Shown here: in pieces, positions 8,781-17,396 of the stretch | Layout of the letters: each line of letters begins with the position of its first letter | How positions within the stretch are numbered: position 1 is the first letter of the stretch | Origin: Deltaproteobacteria bacterium | GTDB lineage: Bacteria > Desulfobacterota > BSN033 > UBA1163 | Direction: 5' to 3' | Assembly: GCA_018333535.1 (NCBI GenBank) | Contig: JAGXTA010000126.1 | Location: 1 to 40,478, forward strand | Length of the DNA stretch: 40,478 nt | Program-made: the position numbers and the translations under genes | Notes under the pieces: generated by a model | What the model was told of the DNA's origin: nothing | Seen by the model: only the letters and a program-made list of their open reading frames with translations | Database searches by the model: none

Positions 8781-9158
8781 AAAGGTTTGCTATATTTATA
8801 CAATAATTGGAAAGAAAAAGATACTACTTTCTTTGCAAATCATCATGCCCTGGGGGCACCCACGAATGTTGAAAATGATAACTACGAACGAATTTCACGA
8901 ATAAGCCCTATTCGTGTCATTTGTTGTTATTCGTGCTATTCGTTTCTATTTTCTGAGCAAATTCGTTGACAATGAAGGGATACAATGGTAAATAATTATA
9001 AAATTGTTTAACGGTAACGATACCCGTATCGTTAATAGCAGGTTACGTCTATCGTGTTTAATTCTTTTAAACGTAACCGTGACCGATAACCGAAACGGGC
9101 TCCGTAGCCTTAACCGAAAGACGATTCTCCATCAACTTAAAATCCAGGGAGGTAAGTT
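8781..9158. other. Gene-free divergent region upstream of ccdA and the thiamine-binding protein gene
   Basis: This 378-base gap has no supported coding frame. It contains repeated ATTCGTG words at about 8898-8942, a perfect palindrome AACGATAC-CC-GTATCGTT at 9016-9033, and a further inverted pair GGTTACG (about 9041-9047) / CGTAACC. A TTGACA at about 8965-8970 is a possible -35 box but has only a weak -10 partner. Confidence 0.5.
9016..9033. promoter_or_regulatory. Perfect palindrome, possible operator
   Basis: The two 8-base arms AACGATAC and GTATCGTT are exact reverse complements around CC. It lies about 125 bases upstream of the thiamine-binding protein gene, where a dimeric repressor could bind. 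No regulator gene is adjacent. Confidence 0.4.
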
Positions 9159-9467
9159 ATGGCTATTCTTGATGTCAGTGTCGTTCCCATTGGAACATCG
9201 GGCACGAGCCTCAGCCCTTATGTGGCGGAATGCGTGAGAATTTTGCAGAAGGAAAAGAAGGTCAAGCACGAACTCACCTCAATGGGATCCAATCTCGAAG
9301 GCGATCTGAAGGACCTGATGCGAGTGGTGATGAAAATGCATGAGGCTCCTTTCAAAAAGGGAAGCAAACGGGTGTTGACCACCATCAGGATTGACGACCG
9401 CCGGGACAAGAAAGGGACGATGGAGGGAAAGAAAAAGGCAGTTGAAGTCAAATTAAAGAAAAAATAG
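9159..9467 (+). CDS. MTH1187-family thiamine-binding protein (DUF77)
   Basis: This 102-residue protein matches the small MTH1187/YqgV family, whose members form ferredoxin-like tetramers and are reported to bind thiamine or its precursors. Family features visible are the N-terminal strand with VSVVPIGT, the SLSPYVAEC helix start, HELTSMGSNLEGDL in the middle, and the KRVLTTIRIDDRRDK strand. A GGGAGG ribosome-binding site precedes the ATG. It starts a plus-strand cluster with an MBL hydrolase and hpt. No thiamine riboswitch is seen upstream. Confidence 0.88.
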   Translation: MAILDVSVVPIGTSGTSLSPYVAECVRILQKEKKVKHELTSMGSNLEGDLKDLMRVVMKMHEAPFKKGSKRVLTTIRIDDRRDKKGTMEGKKKAVEVKLKKK

Positions 9468-9519
9468 GGTTTTATCGTCCATCGTGCATGGTTCGTGTTT
9501 TTTTTAAAAGGAGGCAACG

Positions 9520-10176
9520 ATGAAGATCAAATGGTATGGTCATGCGGCCTTTTTAATCACCTCTGATCAGGGAGTCAAAATCATCCTCGATCCTTATGAA
9601 CCGGGAGCCTTTGGGGGCCAGCTTTCCTACGGGAAGATAAGTGACCTGGCGGATATCGTCCTTACCAGTCACGATCATGCCGACCACAACGATACAAAAA
9701 GCCTTCCGGGGTCTCCACAGGTGGTTAAGGGAAGCGGTTCAAAGACGAGCAAAGGGATTTCGTTCAAAGGGATCTCCTCCTATCACGACCCCTCCAAAGG
9801 AAGCGAACGGGGAACGAACACCATCTTTAACCTTCAAGTCGACGGAATTCAGATCTGCCACCTGGGTGATCTGGGACACGTCCTGAGTGAAAAGGAACTA
9901 AAAGAGATTGGCCCTGTGGATATTCTTCTCATTCCTGTGGGTGGATTTTTTACGATCGATGCCAAAGAGGCGACTCATGTGGCTGATCAGATCAAACCCA
10001 AAGTCCTCATCCCCATGCACTTCAAAACGGAGAAGTGCGGATTTCCCATTGCGCCGGTTGAAGACTTTGTCAAGGGAAAACCTGCCCTGAAACGGCCCGG
10101 AACCAGCGAAGCAACCTTTGACAAAGCATCTCTTCCGCAGAAGATGGAGATCATCATCCTGGAGCACGCCCTCTGA
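9520..10176 (+). CDS. MBL-fold metal-dependent hydrolase (UPF0173-like)
   Basis: This 218-residue protein belongs to the beta-lactamase-like superfamily_3 / UPF0173 group. The metal motif SHDHADH is at residues 50-56, followed by LGDLGH near 115 and the late PMHFKTEK histidine near 167. Its start follows AAAAGGAGGCAACG, a strong ribosome-binding site. The physiological substrate of this family is largely unknown. It ends four bases before hpt, so the two are co-translated or at least co-transcribed. Confidence 0.87.
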   Translation: MKIKWYGHAAFLITSDQGVKIILDPYEPGAFGGQLSYGKISDLADIVLTSHDHADHNDTKSLPGSPQVVKGSGSKTSKGISFKGISSYHDPSKGSERGTNTIFNLQVDGIQICHLGDLGHVLSEKELKEIGPVDILLIPVGGFFTIDAKEATHVADQIKPKVLIPMHFKTEKCGFPIAPVEDFVKGKPALKRPGTSEATFDKASLPQKMEIIILEHAL

Positions 10177-10180
10177 AACT

Positions 10181-10729
10181 ATGGATAAGCTACGCCTCAA
10201 TCTTCTTCTCACCGCAGAGGAGATCGCCTCAATCGTAAAAAATTTGGCAGACCAGATTTCCCGGGATTATGTCGAAAGGGAACTGATCCTGGTCTGTATT
10301 CTGAGGGGAGCCTTCATGTTCCTTTCAGATTTGATCCGTTATCTTCGGATTTCGGTGAAGGTCGATTTTGTCAGACTGGCCAGCTATGGCGCCGGGACAA
10401 AGACTTCCGGACTCGTGGAGATCACCAAGGATATTGAAACCCCGATCGAGGGGAAGGATGTGCTCATCATTGAGGATATTGTGGATAGCGGCCGAACCCT
10501 TCAATTCTTGAAAGAACGATTGGAACTCTCTCATCCACGTTCCGTAAAAATCTGTACCCTGTTGAACAAGAAATCCCGAAGAGAAGTGGAGATAGAGGCC
10601 GACTACGTGGGAAAAGAGATTGAGAATGTCTTTGTCGTAGGCTATGGCATTGACTTCAACGAATCCTATCGCAACCTTCCTGAAATCTATTATGTCATGC
10701 CTTCCGAACAGGAAAAGGAAAAAGGTTGA
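10181..10729 (+). CDS. hpt: Hypoxanthine phosphoribosyltransferase
   Basis: This purine salvage enzyme converts hypoxanthine or guanine plus PRPP to IMP or GMP. From the ATG at 10181 it is 182 residues, the normal Hpt length; longer upstream starts would run back into the MBL gene. The PRPP-binding loop EDIVDSGRT is at residues 98-106, LRGAFMF at 41-47 is the pyrophosphate loop, and the C-terminal GYGIDFNESYRNLPEIYY segment is typical of Hpt. It lies within the plus-strand cluster starting at 9159. Confidence 0.94.
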   Translation: MDKLRLNLLLTAEEIASIVKNLADQISRDYVERELILVCILRGAFMFLSDLIRYLRISVKVDFVRLASYGAGTKTSGLVEITKDIETPIEGKDVLIIEDIVDSGRTLQFLKERLELSHPRSVKICTLLNKKSRREVEIEADYVGKEIENVFVVGYGIDFNESYRNLPEIYYVMPSEQEKEKG

Positions 10730-10784
10730 ATTGTTTTCTATTTTTTATTTTTTAAAATCTGCACTCCGCACTCCGCAATCCCAA

Positions 10785-12542
10785 ATGGCATGGATCCTCC
10801 TCTGTATCTTTCTATTCTTGGTTGCAATTCAGAGCCCTGTTCTCCCCCAACCACGGTCTCCCGATGCGGAGGATTCACTTCTCTTCAGAGAAGGCGAAAT
10901 CCTCCTTTCAAGGGGAGAGACCGAAAAAGCCCTGTGGCGTTTCAAGAGGTTGATCACTGAACATCCCCGGAGCCCTCTTTTAAACGAAGCCAGATTCAGG
11001 ATGGCCACCTGCTACACTCAACTGAAGAGACACAGGGATGCCATTCGAACTCTCAATGATCTGCTTCCCACCTTTCTTGCCCCGCAGAGATTGATTCAGG
11101 TTCTTACCCTTCTCGGTGATAGTCACCTCGAATTGAAAGACCGGACCAATGCTTTATTGTGGTATGGAAAGGGCCTTCTCGTCACAGGACAATCCCATGA
11201 AGAACAAAAAAAGAAGATCAGAGCAATGATCGATACCTTTGATACCGAAGAGGAATTGAACCAGGTGGAGTCAACTCACCGGGGCGCCTATGCCGGAGGT
11301 TATGCCAAACTGAAGTTGGCCCAGATGGCAAAAAAATGGGGCTATGATCCAATCGCCAGAAAGATGTTAAATGAACTGGAGAAGGAGTACCCTGGAATGG
11401 ACTACGTTGGCCAGGCCAAAGAGGTCTCCCAATCGATCCCTATCCCCAAAAAATCAAAATACTTAGTCGGGATTATCCTGCCTCTGAGCGGAATCCAGAA
11501 GCCCTTCGGCGAGAAGGCATTGCAGGGAATTCGGCTGGCCTTAAAAGAGAAGGAATCACTGGATAAGACTCCTCTTATCTCTCTGGTGGTGCGTGATTCC
11601 AAGGGAAGTCCATCAGAAGCTGAAAAGGCAGTGGAGGAACTGGCGAAAACAGAAAAGGTGTTAGCTATCATCGGACCTCTCCTCAGCGCAACAGTGGACA
11701 GGGCGGCAAGAAAAGCTCAACAATTAAAAGTTCCTCTCATCAGCCTTTCTCAAAAGGAACCCGCTTCCGTAAAAGGAGAATTTATCTTTCAGAATTCACT
11801 GACTCCACCGGATCAAGTTCAAAGACTTGTGGCTTTTGCCGTCAGGGAACTGGAGCTTCGCACCTTTGCCGTTTTTTACCCCAACTCGCCCTATGGATTC
11901 CATTTCAAGAATCTCTTTAATCAGGAGGTTTCCCGGATGGGCGGTAAGGTTTTAGGCACGGTGGTCTATCAGGAGGAACAGACCGATTTCCGCCAGGAGA
12001 TCAAAGGTTTTTTTAAGGTGGAGACCATCCAGAAGCAGGAGGGAACAAAGAGAAAGGAGGAGGAATTTAAACAGGGCCTCTCCGTGGATGGACTCTTTAT
12101 CCCGGACACACATGATCGCGTGGGCACAATCCTTTCTCAGATGGCGTACTACGATATTAAGGGAACCACCTTTTTGGGAACAAATGCATGGAATGGCCCG
12201 GGCCTCATCACCCTTTCAGGGAAAGGAGCCGAAGGCGCCATTTTCGTGGACGCCTTTTCAAAAACCCTCCACGTCAAGAATTTTGTCGAAGAATTTCAAA
12301 AAGAGTACAATCGTGAACCAGAAACCCTTGAGGCGATCTGTTACGATGGAGCAAGGTTCCTGATGGAGATCCTCCAATCCAAATCGCCCTCTTCTCCTTC
12401 TGAATTGAAGGAAGAGCTTCGCAAATTTCCCCTCTTTCAGGGGGTTTCAGGTCTAAAAGGGTTTAGAGAAGATGGGAAGGCCATTCGAGCCCTCTCCATT
12501 TTGAGAGTGAAAAACGGCCAGATCGAACACTTCTCGCCTTAA
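10785..12542 (+). CDS. Exported TPR plus periplasmic-binding-fold protein (LpoA-like)
   Basis: From the ATG at 10785 this is 585 residues with a signal peptide (WILLCIFLFLVAI) at the N-terminus. Residues of about 30-150 form alpha-helical TPR-like repeats (GEILLSRGETEKALWRFKRL, MATCYTQLKRHRDAIRTL). From about 225 onward a type I periplasmic-binding fold begins with KYLVGIILPLSG and continues with AIIGPLLSATVDRAARKA. This TPR plus Peripla_BP_6 order is that of LpoA-type penicillin-binding-protein activators and related proteins in Gram-negative bacteria. No lipobox cysteine is seen, unlike LpoA of E. coli. Earlier starts would overlap hpt. A role as a nutrient-binding protein is less likely because of the TPR part. 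Confidence 0.78.
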   Translation: MAWILLCIFLFLVAIQSPVLPQPRSPDAEDSLLFREGEILLSRGETEKALWRFKRLITEHPRSPLLNEARFRMATCYTQLKRHRDAIRTLNDLLPTFLAPQRLIQVLTLLGDSHLELKDRTNALLWYGKGLLVTGQSHEEQKKKIRAMIDTFDTEEELNQVESTHRGAYAGGYAKLKLAQMAKKWGYDPIARKMLNELEKEYPGMDYVGQAKEVSQSIPIPKKSKYLVGIILPLSGIQKPFGEKALQGIRLALKEKESLDKTPLISLVVRDSKGSPSEAEKAVEELAKTEKVLAIIGPLLSATVDRAARKAQQLKVPLISLSQKEPASVKGEFIFQNSLTPPDQVQRLVAFAVRELELRTFAVFYPNSPYGFHFKNLFNQEVSRMGGKVLGTVVYQEEQTDFRQEIKGFFKVETIQKQEGTKRKEEEFKQGLSVDGLFIPDTHDRVGTILSQMAYYDIKGTTFLGTNAWNGPGLITLSGKGAEGAIFVDAFSKTLHVKNFVEEFQKEYNREPETLEAICYDGARFLMEILQSKSPSSPSELKEELRKFPLFQGVSGLKGFREDGKAIRALSILRVKNGQIEHFSP

Positions 12543-12549
12543 TTCCCCT

Positions 12550-12585
12550 CGTCCCCCTCAACCAATTGAGTAATTGAGTGGGGTC
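12550..12585. terminator. Possible bidirectional terminator hairpin
   Basis: The segment CCCCTCAA followed by TTGAGTGGGG forms an imperfect stem between two convergent genes. There is no clear U-tract on either side, so the call is tentative. Confidence 0.3.
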
Positions 12586-12603
12586 ACCCATTTATCCTCT
12601 AAA

Positions 12604-13746
12604 TTACTTATAACGCTCCAGATACCGTTCCAATCGGTTCATCCCCTCCACAATATTCTCCATTGAATTGGCGTAGCAGAATCGGAGGTATCCCTCTGCG
12701 TTCGTCCCGAAATCAATGCCAGGCGCCACACCTACCTTGGCTTCCTGTAAGATGTCAAAAGCCAAACGGTAGGAGTCCTTTGAAAACCGTTTGGCATTGG
12801 CTAATATATAGAAGGCCCCCGTCGGCTCAACCGTAATTCCAAACCCTAATTCTTTCAACCTTGGAATCAGGAAACGCCTCCGTTGATCATAGGTCTCTCT
12901 CATCTTCTTGACATCCTTCTCCGCCTTTTTCAGGCCCGCCAGGGCCGCCCATTGGGAAAAGGAGCTGGCGGAGATGAAGAGGTTCTGCTGGATTTTTTGC
13001 ATCGGCCGGATAAATTCTTTCGGTGCAATCAGATATCCCAGCCTCCATCCGGTCATCGCATAGAGCTTTGAAAACCCATTGATGACAAAGGCCCGGTCCG
13101 TGAATTCAAGAATGGAATGCTCCTCGCTTTCATAGACCAGTCCATGGTAGATTTCGTCGGAGATGATATAAGGAGAAAATTGGGCAATCCTTTTCATCCT
13201 CTCCCCGGACATAATGTTTCCGGTTGGATTGGAAGGAGAATTAATCATAATTCCTTTGACTTTCGGGCTCAGTTTCTCCCCGATCATCTCCGGAAGATAC
13301 TGAAACCCCTCCTCCTCTAAAACCTCGACAAAGATTGGAACCCCATCCACAAAACGGATGATATTGGGATAGCACGGGTAATACGGATTGGAGAGAATGA
13401 CCTCATCCCCGGCATCCAGTAAAGCCGAAAAGAGGAGAACCATCGCTGGAGAGGTCCCTGAAGCCACCAGGATCTGTTCGGGTGATATTTTTACTCGATA
13501 CTTCTTCCAGTAATCCTCTGCGATGGCTTCTCTTAACTCGATGAGGCCCATGCTGTGTGTGTAATGAGTCTTCCCATCGCAGATCGCCCGATAGCCCGCT
13601 TCATTGATACATTCCGGAGTGTCGAAGTCCGGCTCCCCCACTTCGAGATGGATGATAGGCTCTCCTCTTCTCTCCAGTTCCTGCGCTTTCTCCAGGACAT
13701 CCATCACAATGAATGGCGGAATCTCCTGCGCCTTTTTCGAAATCAT
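12604..13746 (-). CDS. Class I/II PLP-dependent aminotransferase
   Basis: This 380-residue fold-type I aminotransferase is of the aspartate-aminotransferase Igamma type. The PLP lysine is K227 in NGFSKLYAMTGWRLGY, with N173 in PSNPTG, D197 and Y200 in SDEIYHG, and R235 as the other cofactor residues. The C-terminal YLRFCYA arginine binds the substrate carboxylate. Substrate specificity (aspartate, alanine or aromatic) cannot be decided from these motifs. It is on the same strand as the SAM hydrolase gene upstream but separated by a 53-base stretch of ACTGATTACTG-type repeats. Confidence 0.9.
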   Translation of the reverse strand: MISKKAQEIPPFIVMDVLEKAQELERRGEPIIHLEVGEPDFDTPECINEAGYRAICDGKTHYTHSMGLIELREAIAEDYWKKYRVKISPEQILVASGTSPAMVLLFSALLDAGDEVILSNPYYPCYPNIIRFVDGVPIFVEVLEEEGFQYLPEMIGEKLSPKVKGIMINSPSNPTGNIMSGERMKRIAQFSPYIISDEIYHGLVYESEEHSILEFTDRAFVINGFSKLYAMTGWRLGYLIAPKEFIRPMQKIQQNLFISASSFSQWAALAGLKKAEKDVKKMRETYDQRRRFLIPRLKELGFGITVEPTGAFYILANAKRFSKDSYRLAFDILQEAKVGVAPGIDFGTNAEGYLRFCYANSMENIVEGMNRLERYLERYK

Positions 13747-13751
13747 CTTTT

Positions 13752-13806
13752 ACTCCTTACCTGACTACTGGTCACTGATCACTGATTACTGTTCACTGAT
13801 TACTGT
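13752..13806. repeat. Short tandem-like repeat (ACTGATTACTG words)
   Basis: The words TCACTGATCACTGATTACTG and TTCACTGATTACTGTTCCC give three to four imperfect copies of a unit of about 14 bases between two minus-strand genes. It also overlaps the last bases of the SAM hydrolase gene. Confidence 0.5.
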
Positions 13807-14609
13807 TCCCTCTTGACTGATATCCGTATCGAATCTCCCTTCCGCAACTTCAACTCCTTCTCGGCGCTCCCTTCCCTGACAGCAATTTCTAAACATCCCC
13901 CGCTTCCGAAGAGGGCGATCAGTTCGTTCTTCTTCCCTTCCCAGTATCCATCTTTTAAACCTTTGATGATTCCTTTCCCAGCCTTGATCAGAAATGGTCG
14001 GCCTTGGATAAATTGGGAGAATCCTTCCCGGCGGATATTGGTAATAAGATTCCCGAAGGAATCGATATGGATCACCTCGCCAATCAAGTTCATTCCTCTC
14101 ACGATCGGTTCTGGAAAGTTTAGGGTTTTCAATGAATCGATCCTTCTTCCAAAAACCTTGGGTGAAATACCAAGGGTTAAATGACCTGCTACAGGTGCAA
14201 AGATATCCCTTCCATGAAAGGTTTGACTAATTTCTGGGAGAAAGAAACGCTTTTCGGTCAGGACATAGGTCTCTCGTATTTTCTCTTTCCGGAGGACAAG
14301 GCTGAAGAGGCCGTTGTCAGGGCCTACAAAGAAGAAATGATCCGTTACAATCAGAATTGGGGCCCTTGCTCCCCCTACCCCCGGGTCCACCACAGCCAGA
14401 TGGATTGTCCCTTCAGGAAAGTAAGAGAAGGCATTAGCAAGAACGAAGGCTCCCGCCATGATGTCCTGGGGGTGAATGTGATGACTGATATCCACTACCT
14501 TACAGCGTGGATTGATCCCCAGGATCACCCCTTTCATCGAGGCAACATAATAATCCTTTGTCCCGAAATCGGTGAGCAAGGTGACGATGGGGTCTCTCAT
14601 GGCCTTCAT
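13800..14609 (-). CDS. SAM hydrolase (SAM hydroxide adenosyltransferase, DUF62 family)
   Basis: This family hydrolyses S-adenosylmethionine to adenosine and methionine and is related to the fluorinase and chlorinase enzymes. In the 269 residues, the family motifs are [17 protein letters not shown] (D14), VVDPGVGG with D75 and the adjacent R82, and VGPDNGLF near 95-102. The C-terminal domain has [11 protein letters not shown]. The start overlaps the mtnA stop codon (ATGA), so translation is coupled. A methionine at residue 4 is an alternative start. A halogenase is unlikely: this is the widespread housekeeping form and no biosynthetic cluster is present. Confidence 0.9.
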   Translation of the reverse strand: MKAMRDPIVTLLTDFGTKDYYVASMKGVILGINPRCKVVDISHHIHPQDIMAGAFVLANAFSYFPEGTIHLAVVDPGVGGARAPILIVTDHFFFVGPDNGLFSLVLRKEKIRETYVLTEKRFFLPEISQTFHGRDIFAPVAGHLTLGISPKVFGRRIDSLKTLNFPEPIVRGMNLIGEVIHIDSFGNLITNIRREGFSQFIQGRPFLIKAGKGIIKGLKDGYWEGKKNELIALFGSGGCLEIAVREGSAEKELKLRKGDSIRISVKREQ

Positions 14610-15646
14610 TTCGTTTTCAGCTTTCTCAGGCTTTTTATGAAGGGTTTTCGAAGAATTCCTTTTTCAGTGATGATGGCTTCAATGAGTGAATGCGGGGTGA
14701 CATCAAAGGCGGGATTGTATACTTTAACCCCTCCCGGAGCGATTCGTCTTCCAACGATATGAGTAACCTCTTCCCCTGCCCTCTCTTCAATTGGAATGTC
14801 CCTCCCCGAGAAGAGGCCGAAGTCAAAGGTGGAAGTCGGAGCCGCCACATAAAAAGGGATCCGATGCCAGTTCGCAAGCACGGCAAGGCTGTAAGTTCCT
14901 ATCTTATTGGCTGTATCGCCGTTTCGGGCAATTCTGTCCGCCCCGACCAAAACGAGATTAATCTTCCCCTTCTCCATCAGCCAACCGGCCATGTTGTCTG
15001 TGATCACGGTGCAGGGAATCTTTTCCTGAATCAGTTCCCAGGCCGTTAATCTCGCTCCCTGGAGCAAGGGTCTGGTCTCATCTACATAGACATGAAATCT
15101 CTTCCCCTCAGCCCAGGCTGCCCGGATCACCCCCAGGGCTGTCCCATAGCCGGCGGTAGCCAGGCCGCCGGCATTGCAATGGGTGAGCACCCCGCTGCCA
15201 TTTTGAATGAGGATCTTCCCATTCTCTCCAATCTTTCGGTTGACCTTCAGGTCTTCCGCGTAGATCCGGAGAGCTTCTTTTTCCAATCTTGATTTTAAAC
15301 CCTCCACACCTTCAGATTGAAATTGATCGAGCATTGCCCTCATTCGTTCGATGGCCCAGAAGAGGTTGACGGCAGTGGGTCTGGTCTCCCCCATCAGATG
15401 GCAGACCTTTTCCACTTTTCTTCTAAAAATCTCTGGGCGGTTGGATCGGATTTTCTTTGCAGCCAGGGCAATTCCCATGGCTGCGGCAACGCCGATCGCC
15501 GGCGCACCCCGAATGGCCATGTTCCGTATGGCTTGTGCTACGGAAGAGGCATCCCGGCAATTGAGGTAACGGACCTCTTGAGGAAGCTTCCTCTGATCAA
15601 GAAGCCTTATATGGTCACCTTTCCACTCGATGGTTTTGAATTTCAT
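14606..15646 (-). CDS. mtnA: S-methyl-5-thioribose-1-phosphate isomerase
   Basis: MtnA isomerises methylthioribose-1-phosphate to methylthioribulose-1-phosphate in methionine salvage; in many anaerobes it also acts on 5-deoxyribose-1-phosphate from radical-SAM by-products. At 346 residues it has the family length. The N-terminal [13 protein letters not shown] is at 46-58, the catalytic cysteine is C157 in THCNAGG and the catalytic aspartate is D237 in [10 protein letters not shown]. No other methionine-salvage genes (mtnB, mtnC, mtnK, mtnP) are in the window. The overlap with a SAM hydrolase gene suggests a function in clearing SAM-derived products. Confidence 0.95.
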   Translation of the reverse strand: MKFKTIEWKGDHIRLLDQRKLPQEVRYLNCRDASSVAQAIRNMAIRGAPAIGVAAAMGIALAAKKIRSNRPEIFRRKVEKVCHLMGETRPTAVNLFWAIERMRAMLDQFQSEGVEGLKSRLEKEALRIYAEDLKVNRKIGENGKILIQNGSGVLTHCNAGGLATAGYGTALGVIRAAWAEGKRFHVYVDETRPLLQGARLTAWELIQEKIPCTVITDNMAGWLMEKGKINLVLVGADRIARNGDTANKIGTYSLAVLANWHRIPFYVAAPTSTFDFGLFSGRDIPIEERAGEEVTHIVGRRIAPGGVKVYNPAFDVTPHSLIEAIITEKGILRKPFIKSLRKLKTK

Positions 15647-15710
15647 ATTGTGATTACACCTATGACCAAGGGCCGATTACGCAGATTTCTACTCAACCTC
15701 AACCTTAACC

Positions 15711-17150
15711 TCAGCCTTTTAGTTTCTTCCGGAGCAGCTCATTGACCAGTTTTGGGTTGGCTTTTCCTTTTGTCTCCTTCATCACCTCGCCCACGAGGAA
15801 GCCGAAGACCTTTTCCTTTCCATTCCGGTAGTCTTCCACCAGTTTCGGGTTGGCCTGAATCACTTTTTCGATCACCCGATCGATCTCACCTGTGTCAAGG
15901 ATCTGGACCCATCCTTTTTCCTTGACGATCTCCGCAGGCGTGAGGCCAGTCCGGTACATCTCCTCAAAAACATCTTTTGCAATCTTTCCGCTGATCGTTC
16001 CATCTTTTAACATATGGAGCATTTCCGCCAGATGTTTTGGCGTGACACGGCATTGATCGATTTCCCTTTCATCCCGCTTCAACTCTCTGAGAAGGTCTCC
16101 CATCATCCAGTTGCTCACCGTTTTCGGTTCAGGAAAGATAGAAACACAGTCCTCAAAATAGTTGGCCATCGCCTTTGTGGAGGTTAGAATCTCGGCATCG
16201 TATTCGGGAATCTTATAATCCTGCACAAATCTTTCCTTCTTCTGGTCAGGTAATTCCGGAAGGCTCTCTCGTATCTCTTCGATCCATTTCTCATCGATCC
16301 TCAGGGGAACGAGGTCCGGATCGGGGAAATACCGGTAGTCGTGAGCCTCCTCTTTCCCTCTCATCGAAATGGTAATGTTCTGGTCTGTGTCCCAGAGCCT
16401 TGTCTCCTGGACAACCCTTTCCCCATCTTGCAAAGCTCCTATCTGACGCTTGATCTCATACTCCAGCGCCTTTTCTACATGACGGAAGGAGTTCATATTT
16501 TTCAATTCGGTCCTCGTCCCAAATTCGGTCTGGCCTTTAGGACGGACCGAAACATTGGCGTCGCACCGAAACGTCCCCTTCTCCATATCCCCTGTGCAAA
16601 CCTCCAGGTACTGAAGAATGGCCCGAAGCCTCCTCAGGTATTCGCCTGCCTCCTGGGGCGAACGGATATCGGGTCCACTCACAATTTCAACGAGAGGAAC
16701 GCCGGTTCGGTTGAAATCGACATAACTGAATGGCGCTGTTTCAGGCGTCTCACCATGCTTTAACTTCCCCGCATCCTCCTCCATATGGATTCGAATGATA
16801 CCGATCCGTTTCTTCTCTCCTTGAATCCTGATCTCAATAAACCCGTGTTCCGCGAGAGGATATTCATACATCGAAATCTGATAACCTTTGGGAAGATCCG
16901 GATAGAAATAGTTCTTCCGGGCAAATACGCTATGGGGGGCAATCCGGCAGTGGGTAGCCAGACCTAGCTTAATCGCAAATTCGACAGCCTTCCGGTTGAT
17001 AACCGGAAGAGATCCGGGCTGACCCGTGCAGACCGGACAGGCCTGGCTGTTGGGCTCTTCCCCAAATGCAGTGGAACAGCCGCAAAATATTTTTGATCGG
17101 GTCAGGAGTTGGGCATGGACTTCCAGCCCAATGACAGGTTCATATTCCAC
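15711..17150 (-). CDS. gatB: Asp/Glu-tRNA amidotransferase subunit B
   Basis: GatB is the kinase/tRNA-binding subunit of GatCAB, which converts Glu-tRNA(Gln) or Asp-tRNA(Asn) to the amide form. The 479 residues are full length. The N-terminal signature GLEVHAQL is followed by zinc-binding cysteines C23, C25, C38 and C41. The cradle-domain motif [15 protein letters not shown] is at about 86-100 and [11 protein letters not shown] at about 147-157. The C-terminal YqeY-like helical domain ends in [16 protein letters not shown]. gatA and gatC are not adjacent, so the complex is encoded at separate sites here. Confidence 0.97.
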   Translation of the reverse strand: MEYEPVIGLEVHAQLLTRSKIFCGCSTAFGEEPNSQACPVCTGQPGSLPVINRKAVEFAIKLGLATHCRIAPHSVFARKNYFYPDLPKGYQISMYEYPLAEHGFIEIRIQGEKKRIGIIRIHMEEDAGKLKHGETPETAPFSYVDFNRTGVPLVEIVSGPDIRSPQEAGEYLRRLRAILQYLEVCTGDMEKGTFRCDANVSVRPKGQTEFGTRTELKNMNSFRHVEKALEYEIKRQIGALQDGERVVQETRLWDTDQNITISMRGKEEAHDYRYFPDPDLVPLRIDEKWIEEIRESLPELPDQKKERFVQDYKIPEYDAEILTSTKAMANYFEDCVSIFPEPKTVSNWMMGDLLRELKRDEREIDQCRVTPKHLAEMLHMLKDGTISGKIAKDVFEEMYRTGLTPAEIVKEKGWVQILDTGEIDRVIEKVIQANPKLVEDYRNGKEKVFGFLVGEVMKETKGKANPKLVNELLRKKLKG

Positions 17151-17234
17151 AGAAGTCTCCTTTCTCTAAATTTTCCCTAAAATTATAATAAACACCGCTC
17201 CTTGTCAAATTGAGAGCTCTGAAAAACTACTTTT

Positions 17235-17390
17235 CGCTCTCTGATTACACACCTGCCTGCTGGTAGGCAGGGATTTCAAAAAAATGATTCCACAGATTTT
17301 TCTTTTTTTATCAATGCATTTCTAATCTGTGTAATCGGTCCCTAATCGATGTAATCAGAGATTTCTGGACTTTTTCGGAAATCTCAAATT
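17235..17390. repeat. Interspersed GATTACA-type repeat, copy 1
   Basis: The block begins CTCTGATTACAC and ends near TGTAATCAGAG, giving short terminal inverted repeats. It also contains AATCTGTGTAATC and a hairpin AGATTTC/GAAATCT. Bases 17324-17386 match 26227-26288 with only a few changes. A CCTGCCT/AGGCAGG hairpin at 17252-17271 is embedded in the left end. It occupies most of the 246-base gap between gatB and the Kdo-kinase-like gene. Confidence 0.7.
17252..17271. repeat. CCTGCCT/AGGCAGG palindrome, copy 1
   Basis: Two perfect 7-base arms flank a 6-base loop. The same palindrome type recurs at 23326-23344, 34619-34655 (inside a longer hairpin) and 35581-35596, three of these inside other repeats. 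Confidence 0.7.
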
Positions 17391-17396
17391 TCAGAA

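Noticed and set aside
8960-9158. Possible thiamine pyrophosphate riboswitch before the thiamine-binding-type gene
   Set aside because: The conserved THI-box words CTGAGA and ACCTGATCTGG are absent; only simple palindromes are seen.
13800-14609. Fluorinase/chlorinase halogenase
   Set aside because: The family is shared, but the motifs and the mtnA context fit the common SAM hydrolase, and there is no biosynthetic gene cluster.
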